64,000 nucleotides of DNA. Origin: Brachypodium distachyon (lineage: Eukaryota > Streptophyta > Magnoliopsida > Poales > Poaceae). The notes under the pieces were generated by a model. That model was not told the origin of the DNA and ran no database searches. It worked only from the letters and a program-made list of their open reading frames with translations. The stretch is taken from the NCBI RefSeq assembly GCF_000005505.3, contig NC_016131.3:55475355-55539354 (forward strand), in the 5' to 3' direction. Position 1 is the stretch's first letter; each line of letters opens with the position of its first letter. This document shows, in pieces, positions 12,501 through 22,754 of this stretch. The position numbers were made by a program, and so were the translations under genes.

Positions 12501-13298
12501 TTTTTAGGCATAGATACATCCATATTTGGGCAGATTTGAGACAATTAATATGGATGAGAGGGAGTACTTTTTATGATATATTCTATTGGTCTACTGTCTG
12601 GTGCTTAGTTTTAAACAGAGAAACCCATTTCCTTAGTTAGTGTTAAGATCTTCTTCTATTGTCCTACTATGGTGGGTCTTCTTTTTGTTAACTCTATATG
12701 CTCTCCATTTTTCAGGTGGAAGGGGCCTTTGTTCAGGGAATTGGTTATTTCATGAGCGAGGAATATGTGACCAATTCGGACGGGCTGATTGTCTCAGATG
12801 GGACTTGGACATACAAGATCCCAACTGTTGACACCATCCCTAAACAGTTCAACGTTGAGCTGCTCAACAGTGGATTCCACAAGAAGAGAGTGCTCTCTTC
12901 AAAAGGTACTCAGTCTCTCAATGGGTGGACATCAATGAGCATGAGCAAAACTAGTTAGCTTTATTTCGCTTTGTATGTTGCGGCAGGGCTGACATCCTAT
13001 TAAGTCCAATACATCTTACAAAAAATTAGTTCTATCCATTCATGTAATTTTTCCGCGTTACTGATGGTGTTTATTTGCTACAGCATCTGGGGAGCCACCT
13101 TTGCTGCTTGCAGCTTCGGTTCACTGCGCAACAAGAGAGGCAATTGCTGCAGCAAGGAAGGAATACTGTTCTGGGTCTGGGTCTTCTTCACCCCCCTTCT
13201 TCGAGTTGGAAGTTCCTGCAGTCATGCCTGTGGTGAAGGAGCTGTGTGGCTTTGAAAATGTGGAGAAATATTTGGAAACTCTGCTGGCTTCCGAATAA
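6565..13298 (+). CDS. AAO: Aldehyde oxidase (molybdenum hydroxylase)
   Basis: Ten inferred exons: 6565-6730, 6841-8598, 8901-9160, 9298-9507, 9947-10165, 10799-11764, 11917-12009, 12117-12215, 12716-12905 and 13084-13298. They sum to 4176 nt (1391 aa) with no stop, the normal length for plant aldehyde oxidases. The N-terminal plant-type ferredoxin cluster reads GCGEGGCGAC (about residues 54-64). The second 2Fe-2S cluster uses CGFC (about 122) and CRC (about 169). The FAD domain has VVAGNTSSG (about 273) and SLGGNL (about 355). The Mo-cofactor domain has GGGFGGKA (about 859), MRGPGEVQG (about 975) and GGIELGQGLWTK (about 1096). GEPP near residue 1325 holds the conserved catalytic Glu. The FAD-domain sequence and the GEPPLLLAAS context fit aldehyde oxidase rather than xanthine dehydrogenase. 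Known members are cytosolic and oxidise abscisic, indole-3- or other aldehydes to acids, releasing H2O2; the substrate cannot be told here. Intron 1 is GC-AG. Intron 8 carries a MITE. Confidence 0.95.
12452..12564. mobile_element. Stowaway MITE in aldehyde oxidase intron 8
   Basis: The left end CTCCCTCCGATCCATATTAA and the right end TTAATATGGATGAGAGGGAG are inverted copies, flanked by TA on both sides. The element is 113 bp and sits inside the 500-bp intron between exons 8 and 9, leaving the splice sites untouched. Confidence 0.85.
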
Positions 13299-13483
13299 TC
13301 AAACAGACAGTCTGAGCAGTTGGCAGGCAAATTTTACAGACCATTGGAGAAGTAAATTATAATCATAGCATTATAGCATAGACTTTTCAATTTTAACTGT
13401 ACTAGTGCATACTAGGAGGCTTTGTATCTGTATGTTTAGGCGTCATTTGTCATATTTGCCCAATAGTTTTATGCAATTACAGA

Positions 13484-13641
13484 CGATTGCGGGCGTCCAT
13501 GCTGGCGATGGTCGGAACAAGCCGGCGTGGCTGCTGGAGGAGGCTGAATCGGAGCCGGGTCTGAAGATAGTTTCATCAGCTGGAAGTTCTGAAGTTCTGC
13601 TAAATCACCTGGAGATCGAGTTGGTGGCTGTCAAATGTTGA
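13484..13641 (+). other. Exon-like ORF downstream of the aldehyde oxidase stop
   Basis: An acceptor-like ttacag is followed by an open frame of about 52 codons (TIAGVHAGDGRNK, KPAWLLEEAES, ending AVKC). It begins about 185 bp after the stop codon. It may be an alternative terminal exon, part of the 3' UTR, or a chance ORF. I do not recognise the sequence. Confidence 0.25.
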
Positions 13642-14151
13642 TATCGCAGCTTGTTTTGCTGGTTTTGTTAGCTGTGCTGGATTGTTTGGCCGAAGTGCTG
13701 GCACTTGTTTTAGTTGTTTTGTGATGGGTTACCGTTATCTCTTGCAAACCTGTAGCAGTTTTTACTTTTTCGTATTTCATTTCATTGTATGACTTTATGC
13801 TCCGTTTATGCATTTGAATGTAGTGCGGCCGGGTGGGGATTAAAATTACAGTACACACTTCGGTCAAAAATTACAGTACACATTTCTTGTGATGATGAAG
13901 TGATGAATCATTTTGTTGTAGACCGATGGCTATAGTGTTTCTAACCCAAACAGGCAATATGATAAGAGTGAACAAATTGACCATAAGTATTACAAGTTTA
14001 TTTTCCTGAAGTAGTAAAAATACACTGGTATATATTCTTAACGCTCAAGTTATTCATACAGTTCTTTACGGCACACAGAAATGTATGCACATACTCGGAT
14101 CAGGATTCTTGTTTACATCAAGTGTAATAACTTTAGAAAGAGTATCAAAGA

Positions 14152-15381
14152 TCAGACTGCAGGACCAACGTCTTCGTTGGTCTTCCCCTCTTCAAGCATC
14201 TTCACAGGCTTCTCTTCAGTGGTCTTTCCCTCTTCCAGCTCTTTCAGCTGCCTCAGGATGTCATCTTTCTCAAGATGTAGGTCTTGTAACTTGGCATCGA
14301 TCTTCTCCAGTTTCTTCTTAAGCTTCGCTGGGTCGTTCGTCTTCTCCTTGGCGCCCTTGTCTTTCTTCTTATCCTTGTCCTTTTTCTTACCTTCTTCCTC
14401 CTCACCATCACCATCCTTGCCCTTCTTGTCTTTGTCTTTCTTCTTATCTTTGTCCTTTTTCTTACCTTCTTCCTCACCATCGCCATCCTTGCCCTTCTTA
14501 TCTCTGTCTTTCTTCTTGCCTTCTTCCATCTTGTCAACCTTATCTTTCTTCTTGTCCTTCTTCTCTTCGTCTTTCTTCTCGCCTTGTCCATCCCCGCCGT
14601 CGATTTTCTCATCTTGTTTCTTCTCCTTCTCTCTCTTCCTTTTATCCTTGACTTTGTCTGCACTATCCTTCTCTTCAGAAGTATCAGTTCCTTTCTTTTG
14701 CGATTCATCATTTGTTAACTTCATTTCTCTTGTGCCCAAACCTCCAGACATGGAATCCTTGCTCCTCTCTGCACTTGCAACCTCATTATGTGCCCCTTTT
14801 CCATTCTTATGCTCTGACTGACTGTCCTCCTGATCCACTTCTTTATCCTTCTTCTTGTTCTCCTTGTCTTTGCCTTTCTCTTTTTTCTCATCGCCCAAAC
14901 CCTTCGAGTCCGATTCATCCTTCTTCTTCCCCTTGTCCTTATCTTTCTTTTCGTGTTTGGAGCTACTGTCATCTGCATCAGCTCCAGTCTTCTTGATGCT
15001 GCCTTTCTTTTCATCTTTCGCTTTGCTCTCAGTCTTCTCATCTTTCTCCTTCTTGGACTTCTCCTTTTCCGTGCCTTCGCCATCTTCCTTCTTTTTCTTA
15101 TCTTTCTCCTTTTTATCCTTCTTCTTACCTTCCTTATCACCACCTTCATGTTCATCTGCGTGCTTCTCTGACTTCTTATCTTTGTCTGTCTTAATTTCCT
15201 TACCTTTGTCTACAGACTTTGAACCACCACCAGAGTCATGCTTTACCTCTTCCTTCTCCACAACCTTAGCATCGATTTCTATCTCGATCTCCTTCTTCTC
15301 GTCCTCCTCATTGCCCGACGACTTGTCCTTGCTCTTGATCTTGAGATGTATTTCATCCTTGGACTTCTTCTCTACCTCCAT
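14152..15381 (-). CDS. Lysine-rich, intrinsically disordered protein
   Basis: A single-exon ORF of 409 aa begins MEVEKKSKDEIHLKIK. Almost all of it is charged low-complexity sequence built of KDKKKDK, KGKDGDGEEE and EKKDK repeats. The C-terminal 90 residues (from about 320) change to a regular heptad-like helix, DPAKLKKKLEKIDAKLQDL then LEKDDILRQLKELEE, which looks like a short coiled coil. Similar proteins are annotated only as hypothetical or PXR1/triadin-like because of composition, so no function is assigned. The long frame kept open through repeats and the definite C-terminal coiled coil argue that it is real. A 5' UTR intron is plausible: donor AAAG|GTCAG on the minus strand near 15943, acceptor tctag about 10 bp before the ATG. 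The gene converges on the aldehyde oxidase gene, leaving about 850 bp between stops. Confidence 0.75.
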   Translation of the reverse strand: MEVEKKSKDEIHLKIKSKDKSSGNEEDEKKEIEIEIDAKVVEKEEVKHDSGGGSKSVDKGKEIKTDKDKKSEKHADEHEGGDKEGKKKDKKEKDKKKKEDGEGTEKEKSKKEKDEKTESKAKDEKKGSIKKTGADADDSSSKHEKKDKDKGKKKDESDSKGLGDEKKEKGKDKENKKKDKEVDQEDSQSEHKNGKGAHNEVASAERSKDSMSGGLGTREMKLTNDESQKKGTDTSEEKDSADKVKDKRKREKEKKQDEKIDGGDGQGEKKDEEKKDKKKDKVDKMEEGKKKDRDKKGKDGDGEEEGKKKDKDKKKDKDKKGKDGDGEEEEGKKKDKDKKKDKGAKEKTNDPAKLKKKLEKIDAKLQDLHLEKDDILRQLKELEEGKTTEEKPVKMLEEGKTNEDVGPAV

Positions 15382-17400
15382 ATTGGATACAAGCTAGACC
15401 GTGCAAAGAACCAGAATTACCTGCATTTACGACACCCTATCACTCTCAAACTGTGTTTGCTACATGATGGCAAATCATATTCAGCTAAGACAGTGACTTG
15501 TAAACATGAATTTGCCAGCAACGCAGTCTCTCCAGCACATATTGTGCTATTTTAGTGGTGAATTCACGGCCAATCGTGACTACACGGCAATTTCATGGTT
15601 GATTACAAATAGAAACAAGGAAACAGGTTCACAAAACCATGGTGTACGTATACATGTCTCAACCTGCACACAATTCAATGCTTATGATGCCATGAAAAAC
15701 AAGAGCAGACAGCAGAGCATAACTAGCTGAAGAACTGTACTCGCATATGCTTGAAAGGTACGCTGTGTCAAGATCCAGCCGAAGCGCAGCTAACTCCTCC
15801 AAGATCATAAGCCTAGACACAAGACACTAGCGGCACCACATAGTAGTACTGGTGATGTGATAGACTGGTAATTACCCGGAGCTAATCATTTTCATCCAAT
15901 TTTGTCCTAATGTTGAGGCAGCAAAGATCTAGGAAGAACTGACCTTTGCCGCGAAAGATCCAAGGATCCAAGCCAATCAGGATGCTCCTGGCACTGAGCC
16001 GCGATCTCCTCGGACAGCGGCGAAGTGACCAGGCCGACTCCGGTGGCCGGCGACGAAGTGACCTGGATCGCGCAGCGGAATGAGCCGGGCGGACCAGCGG
16101 CGCGGTGGTTTGGTCTTGAGCGGCGGTGGGTGGGCGGTCGGATCAGCTCGGATCGACGGGAGGGGAACTGGGTCGGGCAAGACTGCAAGAGCCGAGGAGC
16201 AGTGGGTTAAAGAAAGGATGGGGAATAGGAAGAAAGCCGCGTGGGAGTAGCTGCGCGCGGCGTGGTGGCCGCGTGGCCGACGTCGCCCACCAAGAGAAGT
16301 TGCGCTCCTCTTGCTTCAACAACTCAACCCACGACGGTTTGTTGGTGAACGGCGGTGTCGGCTGGCTGGACGCGTGAGCCCACGTGTCAGCAGGACACTT
16401 GCCCCCCCTTTTTTTTTAGAACAGTAAGGGATCGTCTGTCCTTTCGGCGACGTCCGATATTTGCCTGTCGGTCGTCTCGTCGGAGCAGGGCCCTTTTTCT
16501 GGGTTGGGCTCGTAGTGGGCCGCGGCCAGAGCGTGCGATGGCGACGGAAGTGGTACTCGTGTGGCTCAGGCGTTGTAGGAGTAGCATGAGACTCTCAAAG
16601 CCAGAGATGGAGATTGAAGGAGTGGAGATGGAGTTGTCTAATCTGAAGAACAAGAGTTTCTCTATATTGTGCCTTGTTGTACTGGCCTTCCATCTACTTT
16701 GGGCACAAGTGATTTTAGTTAGTTAATGGTACCATTATCTCACACAGAGAGTACTTTATTATCTTTATTACCTCACACAGAGAGTACTTTATTATCCATA
16801 TGTTCTACTGCTCTCTAGTTACACAACAGTACTTTACCGTGGGTGATCTCTCTGTGTGAACTGGACTGTAAACCTTCTACCATTATGAAATGGATTTGGT
16901 GGATGCATGTTCCTTTGCCTTGTTCTGAGTCTGAGGTGTCTTATGAGATGGATTTGAACTGATGACAATGAGAACACGATGATTCCATCTATTTCTGTGA
17001 GGTTTCAATGGCAAAAATAATTTTGGAAAAAAAATAGCAGATTGAACATAGCAGAGAACACGGTGATTCCCTCTGTTTCTGTGAGAACATAGCGATTTCT
17101 AGACATCATAATTGGATGAACATTGCACAAGGCATAGAGAAACAGATTTAACCATTGCAGAGCATTCTAATTGGATAAACCATGAGCTACTCATTAAACA
17201 GCAATTGTCTAATTTCATTGAAATGAGATTCATTTTCTAAAAACAAATAAATTCAAATGAGATTAGCCATAAGCTGTCCACCATTTTCGCAACACAAAGT
17301 GCCACCGATTAGGTTGTCCATCAGTTTGGCAACACAAAATATTACACACAAGTTTTCCATCAATTTGGCATCACAAAATGACGCGAATAATCTATATGTT
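15382..17400. other. Intergenic; upstream region of the Lys-rich gene and simple repeats
   Basis: From 15900 to 16300 the DNA is GC-rich and probably holds the first non-coding exon and promoter of the minus-strand Lys-rich gene. A near-perfect 34-bp repeat built on cacacagagagtactttatt occurs twice at 16733-16799. At 17265-17380 a unit containing tccatcagtttggcaacac recurs about three times. No credible gene was seen. Confidence 0.5.
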
Positions 17401-17778
17401 CTACTGCTCTCTAGTTTCATCCCTAGCTGCAGCCTGTGAGGCGATGTTGAACCAGCTTTCTTCCACTACCGGTTGTTCCATACACTCTAGTTGTCGATGA
17501 GGAGACTTGTGAAGTTGTGATGGTATTGAAGCCTCTGTCTGGCTGTGATGCGACTCACTGTAGTATGTACAAGTTCTTTTTACTTCTGCCTCTTGCACCA
17601 GAAGCTGCTCTAGTGTTCCATCCTCTGCCACCAGGAGAAGTTGTTGGAGGGGATGCTCTAGTGCTCCTTCCTCTGCCACCAGGTGAAGTTGTTGGAGGGG
17701 CTGCTCTAGTGCAACATCATCCAAATTTACATCTGATAAATTCAGTGTCATCAAACAAATCTCCAATGGCATCTTCAT
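17401..17778 (-). CDS. Hypothetical protein with 16-residue repeat
   Basis: An ORF of 125 codons contains two and a half copies of a 16-aa unit of the form ALEQPLQQLHLVAEEG, made by a 48-bp tandem DNA repeat at about 17620-17715. The opposite strand is also open here because the repeat length is a multiple of three. I recognise no family and see no flanking splice pattern. It may be a non-coding repeat that happens to be open. Confidence 0.25.
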   Translation of the reverse strand: MKMPLEICLMTLNLSDVNLDDVALEQPLQQLHLVAEEGALEHPLQQLLLVAEDGTLEQLLVQEAEVKRTCTYYSESHHSQTEASIPSQLHKSPHRQLECMEQPVVEESWFNIASQAAARDETREQ

Positions 17779-18226
17779 CCTCAGTAAATAAAAGAGTCCA
17801 TCTCAAGGAATGCATGATTGTTCCAGTAATCAGTTGGATCATCACATTCCTCATCTGGCTGCAGCTGGTCAAACTCCCACCTCTACGAATCCCGCGCAGC
17901 TCTCCTGCTGCAGCAAGCAAGAGAGATCGAGACGCCCGGACCAGCTAAATGGTGCGACCCATTGCCACTATTTGCCAACTACAAAGCGTATTGGAATAAT
18001 ATGTGTCTACATGGCTTGCATCGTCCGCCCGAAAAATGGGCCCTGCTTGTGTGTTCGGCGCCAATTTGATAGATGGGGTGCCATGTGTGAACAAGTTTCT
18101 TAAATGGGGTACTCACTGTCATAAATGGGATCTTTGGGGGTACAAACTGGAATTTACAACAAACTCCATCATGTTACGATCCGAGATACCTTTGCTATTA
18201 CAGAACTCGAGTAGCAATACACCAAC

Positions 18227-18547
18227 TCAGATCCGATACAAGAATAGTCTAGATGAGAGGAGATACAGAGGTAAAGATGAGGAGAGCAGGTAGGCGAGAG
18301 AGAGAGAGCCAGTTCGTTCAGCGATCTCTTCGATAATTCCCACCGAAGCCAACCCCGACAATATATCACTTGGTCCAATCCAGCCCAGAGTAACGCTTGG
18401 AGGGTACACGGCTCGCTTGGATGTCTTGAGTGGGCCAACTGGATTGGGCCCAGTATCAATTGCCTCCTCTGTATCAGCTGCTTCGATGTCTCCTTCAGCA
18501 AACTCCACGACAGGCGTAACTGAAGAAGAAGCCTTGGCTGGGATCAT
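18227..18547 (-). CDS. Small hypothetical ORF downstream of the CC-LRR gene
   Basis: An ORF of 106 codons starts at an ATG (MIPAKASSSVTPVVEF), has an acidic N-terminus and ends in a Leu/Ser-rich stretch over a gagaga simple repeat. It is on the same strand as the CC-LRR gene and 224 bp beyond its stop. No known domain was seen. It could be a short gene, a TE scrap or chance. Confidence 0.25.
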   Translation of the reverse strand: MIPAKASSSVTPVVEFAEGDIEAADTEEAIDTGPNPVGPLKTSKRAVYPPSVTLGWIGPSDILSGLASVGIIEEIAERTGSLSLAYLLSSSLPLYLLSSRLFLYRI

Positions 18548-18770
18548 AACACATCACTAGACCTTCCAGTCGAGACACCAAGATCTCGATGCAGCCTGTA
18601 GAAAGATGAAAGCAGAGGCCTGAAAGTCACCTCACAGTTACTTTAGAAGTGTCGCTGCCTCGGACACAACAACACTAAAACACCGCCATGGTTCAAGACG
18701 TAGAGAAACACCGCCAGTTGGCTGTTACCAAGATTCCAAGAATATGATGCCTTTAAGATTAACATTGCGT

Positions 18771-21542
18771 TCAGGTTAATATAGACGTGAACCTTCCATT
18801 TGGCTCTTTTCTCCACAGGCCTTTCTGACAGTCAGGCCAGGTTTCTAGGTTCCCACACTCATGCACCTCCAGAAAATGGAGTTTTGTGAATGCTTGGTAC
18901 AGTGCAGCCCATGCATAATTGAGATGTTTGAGGAACCTTAACCGAAGCACAGTGACCTCCCAGCACTTGCCCTCGCCTAGATCACTGATAATACCTCCTC
19001 TTATGTAGAGTTTCTTCAAGTTTTTCAGCTCTGGAGGGCTAATCCAGCAAGGGAACTCTGCTAGTGGGAAGCAACAAATCTCCAGCTTCACAAGACCCAA
19101 GGGGAGAACACGAGGCATTGCATGAGCAGCAGCAGCGCGGCTTGATCTTGGAGTGGTGACATCATGTATAGCAAGCGCTGAGCGTGTCCCGGCTCCCCAA
19201 GTAAGCGTGAGTGACCGGAGAACAGAAAAGTTGCCAAGTTTCTCAAACTGATCACTGTCTATGCTGTTGCCTATTCTGATGCTCAGCTTCCTTAATTTTG
19301 TCAGTGTGGCAAGTTCATTGAGATGGCAGGGGTGTTTGCTCCTAGTGTTTGCCAGAACAAACCCCTTGAGAACTTCAAGCTGAGCAAGCTTGCCTAGCCC
19401 TTTAGGCATACCTGACAGCAAGTAGCATTCAGAAACGTCCAAGTACTCCAGCTTCACTAGTTCTGCTATCTGCTTGGGTAGATCCTCCAGATTATGGCAT
19501 GCTTTGAGATCAAGGATGACAAGTCTTGTGAGCTTTCCAACCGAGGTTGGAAGGGCCTCGATTCTCGATATCCCTCTGAAGCTCAGGTACTTCAATTGCT
19601 TGCAGGACTTGACCTGCTTTAGGAACTCAATATTGTTCAACTCTACATGATGTCCCTGAGGGTCATAATTTGAGTCCTCCCATCGTCCTAACTGCACAGT
19701 GCTCAAACGTGCCTTTCCAGAAAACCATGTCTTGTCTAACTCCACATATTGTTGCTTAATATTGTAAACCGTCAGCACATCATGGCGGAAACTGGTAAGG
19801 ATCTTTCCACCATGCAAACATGCACGACGGGTTCTGCTGAAGTCATTCTTGGAGCTGCCGTCAGAATTGAGTTCAACAAATGCTGTGCTCTTTGCAACTT
19901 CGATCAATAGTCCACGGATCCACGGTTGTACCTTGCACCTGTGGACTTTGTCGCAGTGGCATTTATTTACTGGCTTGATGAACCCCTTAGGGATAAGCAA
20001 TTCATTAAAGAAATTCTTCCCCTCGGAAACTGAACTTACGAACCCTTCTCCAATCCACCAATGAATTAGCAGCCTCTTCTTGATGACTGCATTCTCTGGG
20101 AACACAACAAGGCATAGAAGGCACTGTCTCAACCTTGTCTCCAGTCCATCAATGATAACCTTGATCTGACACATCTGCACACTTTCCCTGGTACTGCAGA
20201 ATGTATCTGCTGCTGAGAGTTGATGAGAAGATGAAACTTCTTGCCTTATGGCCATCAATTCGCTAGAGACTTCCTGGACCTTGAAAGAGTCATTCACCTT
20301 TCCCCATATATTTGTTATCTGTTCATGAATTGCATGGAGCTTTCCTCGAAGACCACCCATCTGCCTAAGTCTTAATGAGCCTTCAGAATTTAGCATAGGT
20401 CCCTCAAAAAGCTCATCAATATGTTGCTCAATTGCATCAAAGTTACTGTATATGCCTTTCTCTTTTTCCTGGACCTTCTGGAGTACATGCTTGAGCTGTG
20501 ACAACTCATCTCTGATACTATCCAATAGAATGAAAGCGCCTGATTTATCTTCATGAGCTAAGGCTTCCAATGAGAGGTGCCTGAAGGTGCTCAAACATGT
20601 CAACAATGGCACGAAGGCTGCATTGACAATGCTGAAGTTAGCATTTCCATCCTTCTTCTGCTCAATCATGCCAAGTACATCTTCCAAGTGGCTCACTCCA
20701 TGTTTGATCTCATCTAGGAAGCTCAGATCTTCCGATTGATCATTGCATGTGGCTTTAAAGCGTTCCAATAATGGCAAGATGTGATCTTCCATCGTTCTAA
20801 AGCTTTCCTCAACCTCTTTCTTATTTCTATCAATCACAGATAGTGCATCCTGCAAGCATTTTACTTCATCGTCAATCTTGGCAAGGAACTTGTAGTTCTG
20901 AGATTTATCTCTGCGCGCAGTAGCTTCTGATACTAGATGATCGATGGTTTCTATAATTTGCAACACTGGGGAAAAGACATGCTCCACAATACACAAACTC
21001 CTATTGGCTGCTTCCTTTCTTGATCTCACGGTGGCAAAATAATCATTGATGCACTGCATCACATTCTTGATTTTCTCCAGGAGACGAGCTTCTGAACCAC
21101 CTTCTACGGTCTTCAGGTATCTCAGTGATTCAAAGAGCTCATGTTCATCAAAATCAACTATCTCACTACTGGCTCCCAGTATGTTATCATCCTCGACCCA
21201 CCCCTCATGATGATCAAATGCCCATTTCATTCCCTCAAAAGGTTCTGGAGCTCCAGACTCATTTTGGTATGCTATTGCCAATCTTCTTTGCCACTCTGAG
21301 ACTGCCGTGCCAACAGACATAATAACCTTATAGACCTCATCCTTGTCTTCCTTGATCCCCTCAAACAATTCTTCGAGATGTTGCACTTCCCATCTAATCT
21401 TTGCTGGAAGGTCATGCATTGTAATACCCCTTTCATCAGTTTCAGGAGAGCTCACAGTCCCAAAAAAGCGAAGTCCAATTTCAGTAACACGTGCCACCAA
21501 TGGTTCAAAGACATCTTTTTCAATGCTTTGATGCACAAACAT
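18771..21542 (-). CDS. CC-LRR resistance-like protein lacking the NB-ARC nucleotide-binding core
   Basis: The intronless coding frame gives 923 aa from the ATG at 21542; the open frame extends 7 codons further upstream without an ATG. Residues 1 to about 400 are helical and built from repeated units with the pattern L..I..EV..L...L..I...K (KIRWEVQHLEELFEGI, KIDDEVKCLQDALSVI, EIKHGVSHLEDVLGMI, SIRDELSQLKHVLQKV). Residues about 457-505 match the winged-helix/RNBS-D region of NLRs (LRQCLLCLVVFPEN, RLLIHWWIGEGFV). From about 630 leucine-rich repeats follow (LTRLVILDLKACHNLEDLP, LVKLEYLDVSECYLL). There is no P-loop, kinase-2 or GLPL motif, and no frameshift that would explain the loss. Family knowledge: grass genes of this type are named RPP13-like 4 or RGA-like. 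A spliced 5' UTR is likely (donor GAG|GTAATT on the minus strand at about 21714). The gene is divergent from a complete NLR. Confidence 0.85.
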   Translation of the reverse strand: MFVHQSIEKDVFEPLVARVTEIGLRFFGTVSSPETDERGITMHDLPAKIRWEVQHLEELFEGIKEDKDEVYKVIMSVGTAVSEWQRRLAIAYQNESGAPEPFEGMKWAFDHHEGWVEDDNILGASSEIVDFDEHELFESLRYLKTVEGGSEARLLEKIKNVMQCINDYFATVRSRKEAANRSLCIVEHVFSPVLQIIETIDHLVSEATARRDKSQNYKFLAKIDDEVKCLQDALSVIDRNKKEVEESFRTMEDHILPLLERFKATCNDQSEDLSFLDEIKHGVSHLEDVLGMIEQKKDGNANFSIVNAAFVPLLTCLSTFRHLSLEALAHEDKSGAFILLDSIRDELSQLKHVLQKVQEKEKGIYSNFDAIEQHIDELFEGPMLNSEGSLRLRQMGGLRGKLHAIHEQITNIWGKVNDSFKVQEVSSELMAIRQEVSSSHQLSAADTFCSTRESVQMCQIKVIIDGLETRLRQCLLCLVVFPENAVIKKRLLIHWWIGEGFVSSVSEGKNFFNELLIPKGFIKPVNKCHCDKVHRCKVQPWIRGLLIEVAKSTAFVELNSDGSSKNDFSRTRRACLHGGKILTSFRHDVLTVYNIKQQYVELDKTWFSGKARLSTVQLGRWEDSNYDPQGHHVELNNIEFLKQVKSCKQLKYLSFRGISRIEALPTSVGKLTRLVILDLKACHNLEDLPKQIAELVKLEYLDVSECYLLSGMPKGLGKLAQLEVLKGFVLANTRSKHPCHLNELATLTKLRKLSIRIGNSIDSDQFEKLGNFSVLRSLTLTWGAGTRSALAIHDVTTPRSSRAAAAHAMPRVLPLGLVKLEICCFPLAEFPCWISPPELKNLKKLYIRGGIISDLGEGKCWEVTVLRLRFLKHLNYAWAALYQAFTKLHFLEVHECGNLETWPDCQKGLWRKEPNGRFTSILT

Positions 21543-22754
21543 AACAACTGATGGAACCAGCACCGAAGATCAAAGTATGGATCGAACAAATATATCTAGC
21601 AAGAAGGGTAATCTTTCTCCAGGACAATTAGAACTGATTAGTGATATGCTGGAGAACAACGGAAACTTGAATCGTTCCCTTCAAAAAAAGTGGAAGCTTG
21701 AATAGTAAATTACCTCGGTTATCTTACAGCACTCCAGATCGTTTTCAACTTTGCTGTTCTGCAAACCATGAAGAAGTTCAGTATGCGCTGTCATCATAGG
21801 TTCCTGAAGTAGAAGCACTCATATCCAAAAGCAGACAGTAACCAGGAAACTACACAGAAAGGTCCTATGGAGGAGTCTGCCAAAAATATTCTAATATGGT
21901 AGCTGGCAAGTCTTTCTTGTGAACTGAGAACCAGGAAACTGCACAGCAGGGTCCTATGGAGGAACCTGCCAAAAGTATTCTAATCTGGTAGCTGGCAAGT
22001 CTGTCTCGTAGACTGAGAACATGCCAATTGGAAACTCCCAGGAAATTATTACATTTTTATCAAGTTTCTATATGTAAGTTGCCTGGAATTTTTATAAATC
22101 TTGGTCAATTTCCTGGACTTCAGATTAGCTTTAAGATTTATTGGCTGAGTTGGCATACATAAAAAAGGCATAAGTTGCCTTAGAAAAACATGCACATAGT
22201 CAAACTAATGCATCAGTGAGACAGTGACGTTCCGAAAGCACAGCACTAATGCCTGCCCCATGCTGGAAAATCAAATTTCTTTTCTTTTCTTTTTTTGCGA
22301 TGAAAATCAAATTTCAATGTCTAGGAAGAAAAAAATTCAATGGTCAAACAGTAGAATAAAAGCCCATTGGTGAGACAGTGAGTGTAGGAAGAAAATTCCA
22401 ATGATCTTGTTAATCAAGTGGAAAAACAATAAGTGAGGCAGTGAATGTAGGAAGAAAAATTGGACAACGGAGAACAAAAAGCATCAGTGAGACAGTGACG
22501 TTCCAACAGCAGAGCATGAACCCTGCCTAACATCACAAAATTAAATTTCAGTGACTGTAGGAAGAAAAAATCAATGGCCTGAGGAAAATATAGGAAGTTT
22601 CCTATGTATCATGAAAAGTATCTCACCAAGTCCGCCTAAAGAAAGGGAAATACTCCAGCTGCAGTTCTTCAAGATAAAGAAGATCCTTCAAGTGCAGGGA
22701 TAGTTCGTCGTAATCATATTTCTCAAAAATAAGTATAGAATAGAAGGAAAAACC
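21543..22754. promoter_or_regulatory. Shared intergenic region of the divergent CC-LRR/NLR pair
   Basis: About 1.2 kb separates the two start codons. An 89-bp unit is tandemly duplicated at 21841-21929 and 21930-22018 (accaggaaac, gtagctggcaagtct). Further on, a motif around gtgagacagtga followed by gtaggaagaaaa recurs about five times (22211, 22363, 22431, 22481, 22549). No other gene or TE was recognised. The arrangement fits a bidirectional promoter, but no core elements could be assigned with confidence. Confidence 0.5.

Noticed and set aside
14081..15397. Plus-strand Ser/Phe/Leu-rich frames opposite the Lys-rich gene
   Set aside because: The reverse of Lys/Glu/Asp codon repeats gives Phe/Leu/Ser strings; they are not independent genes.
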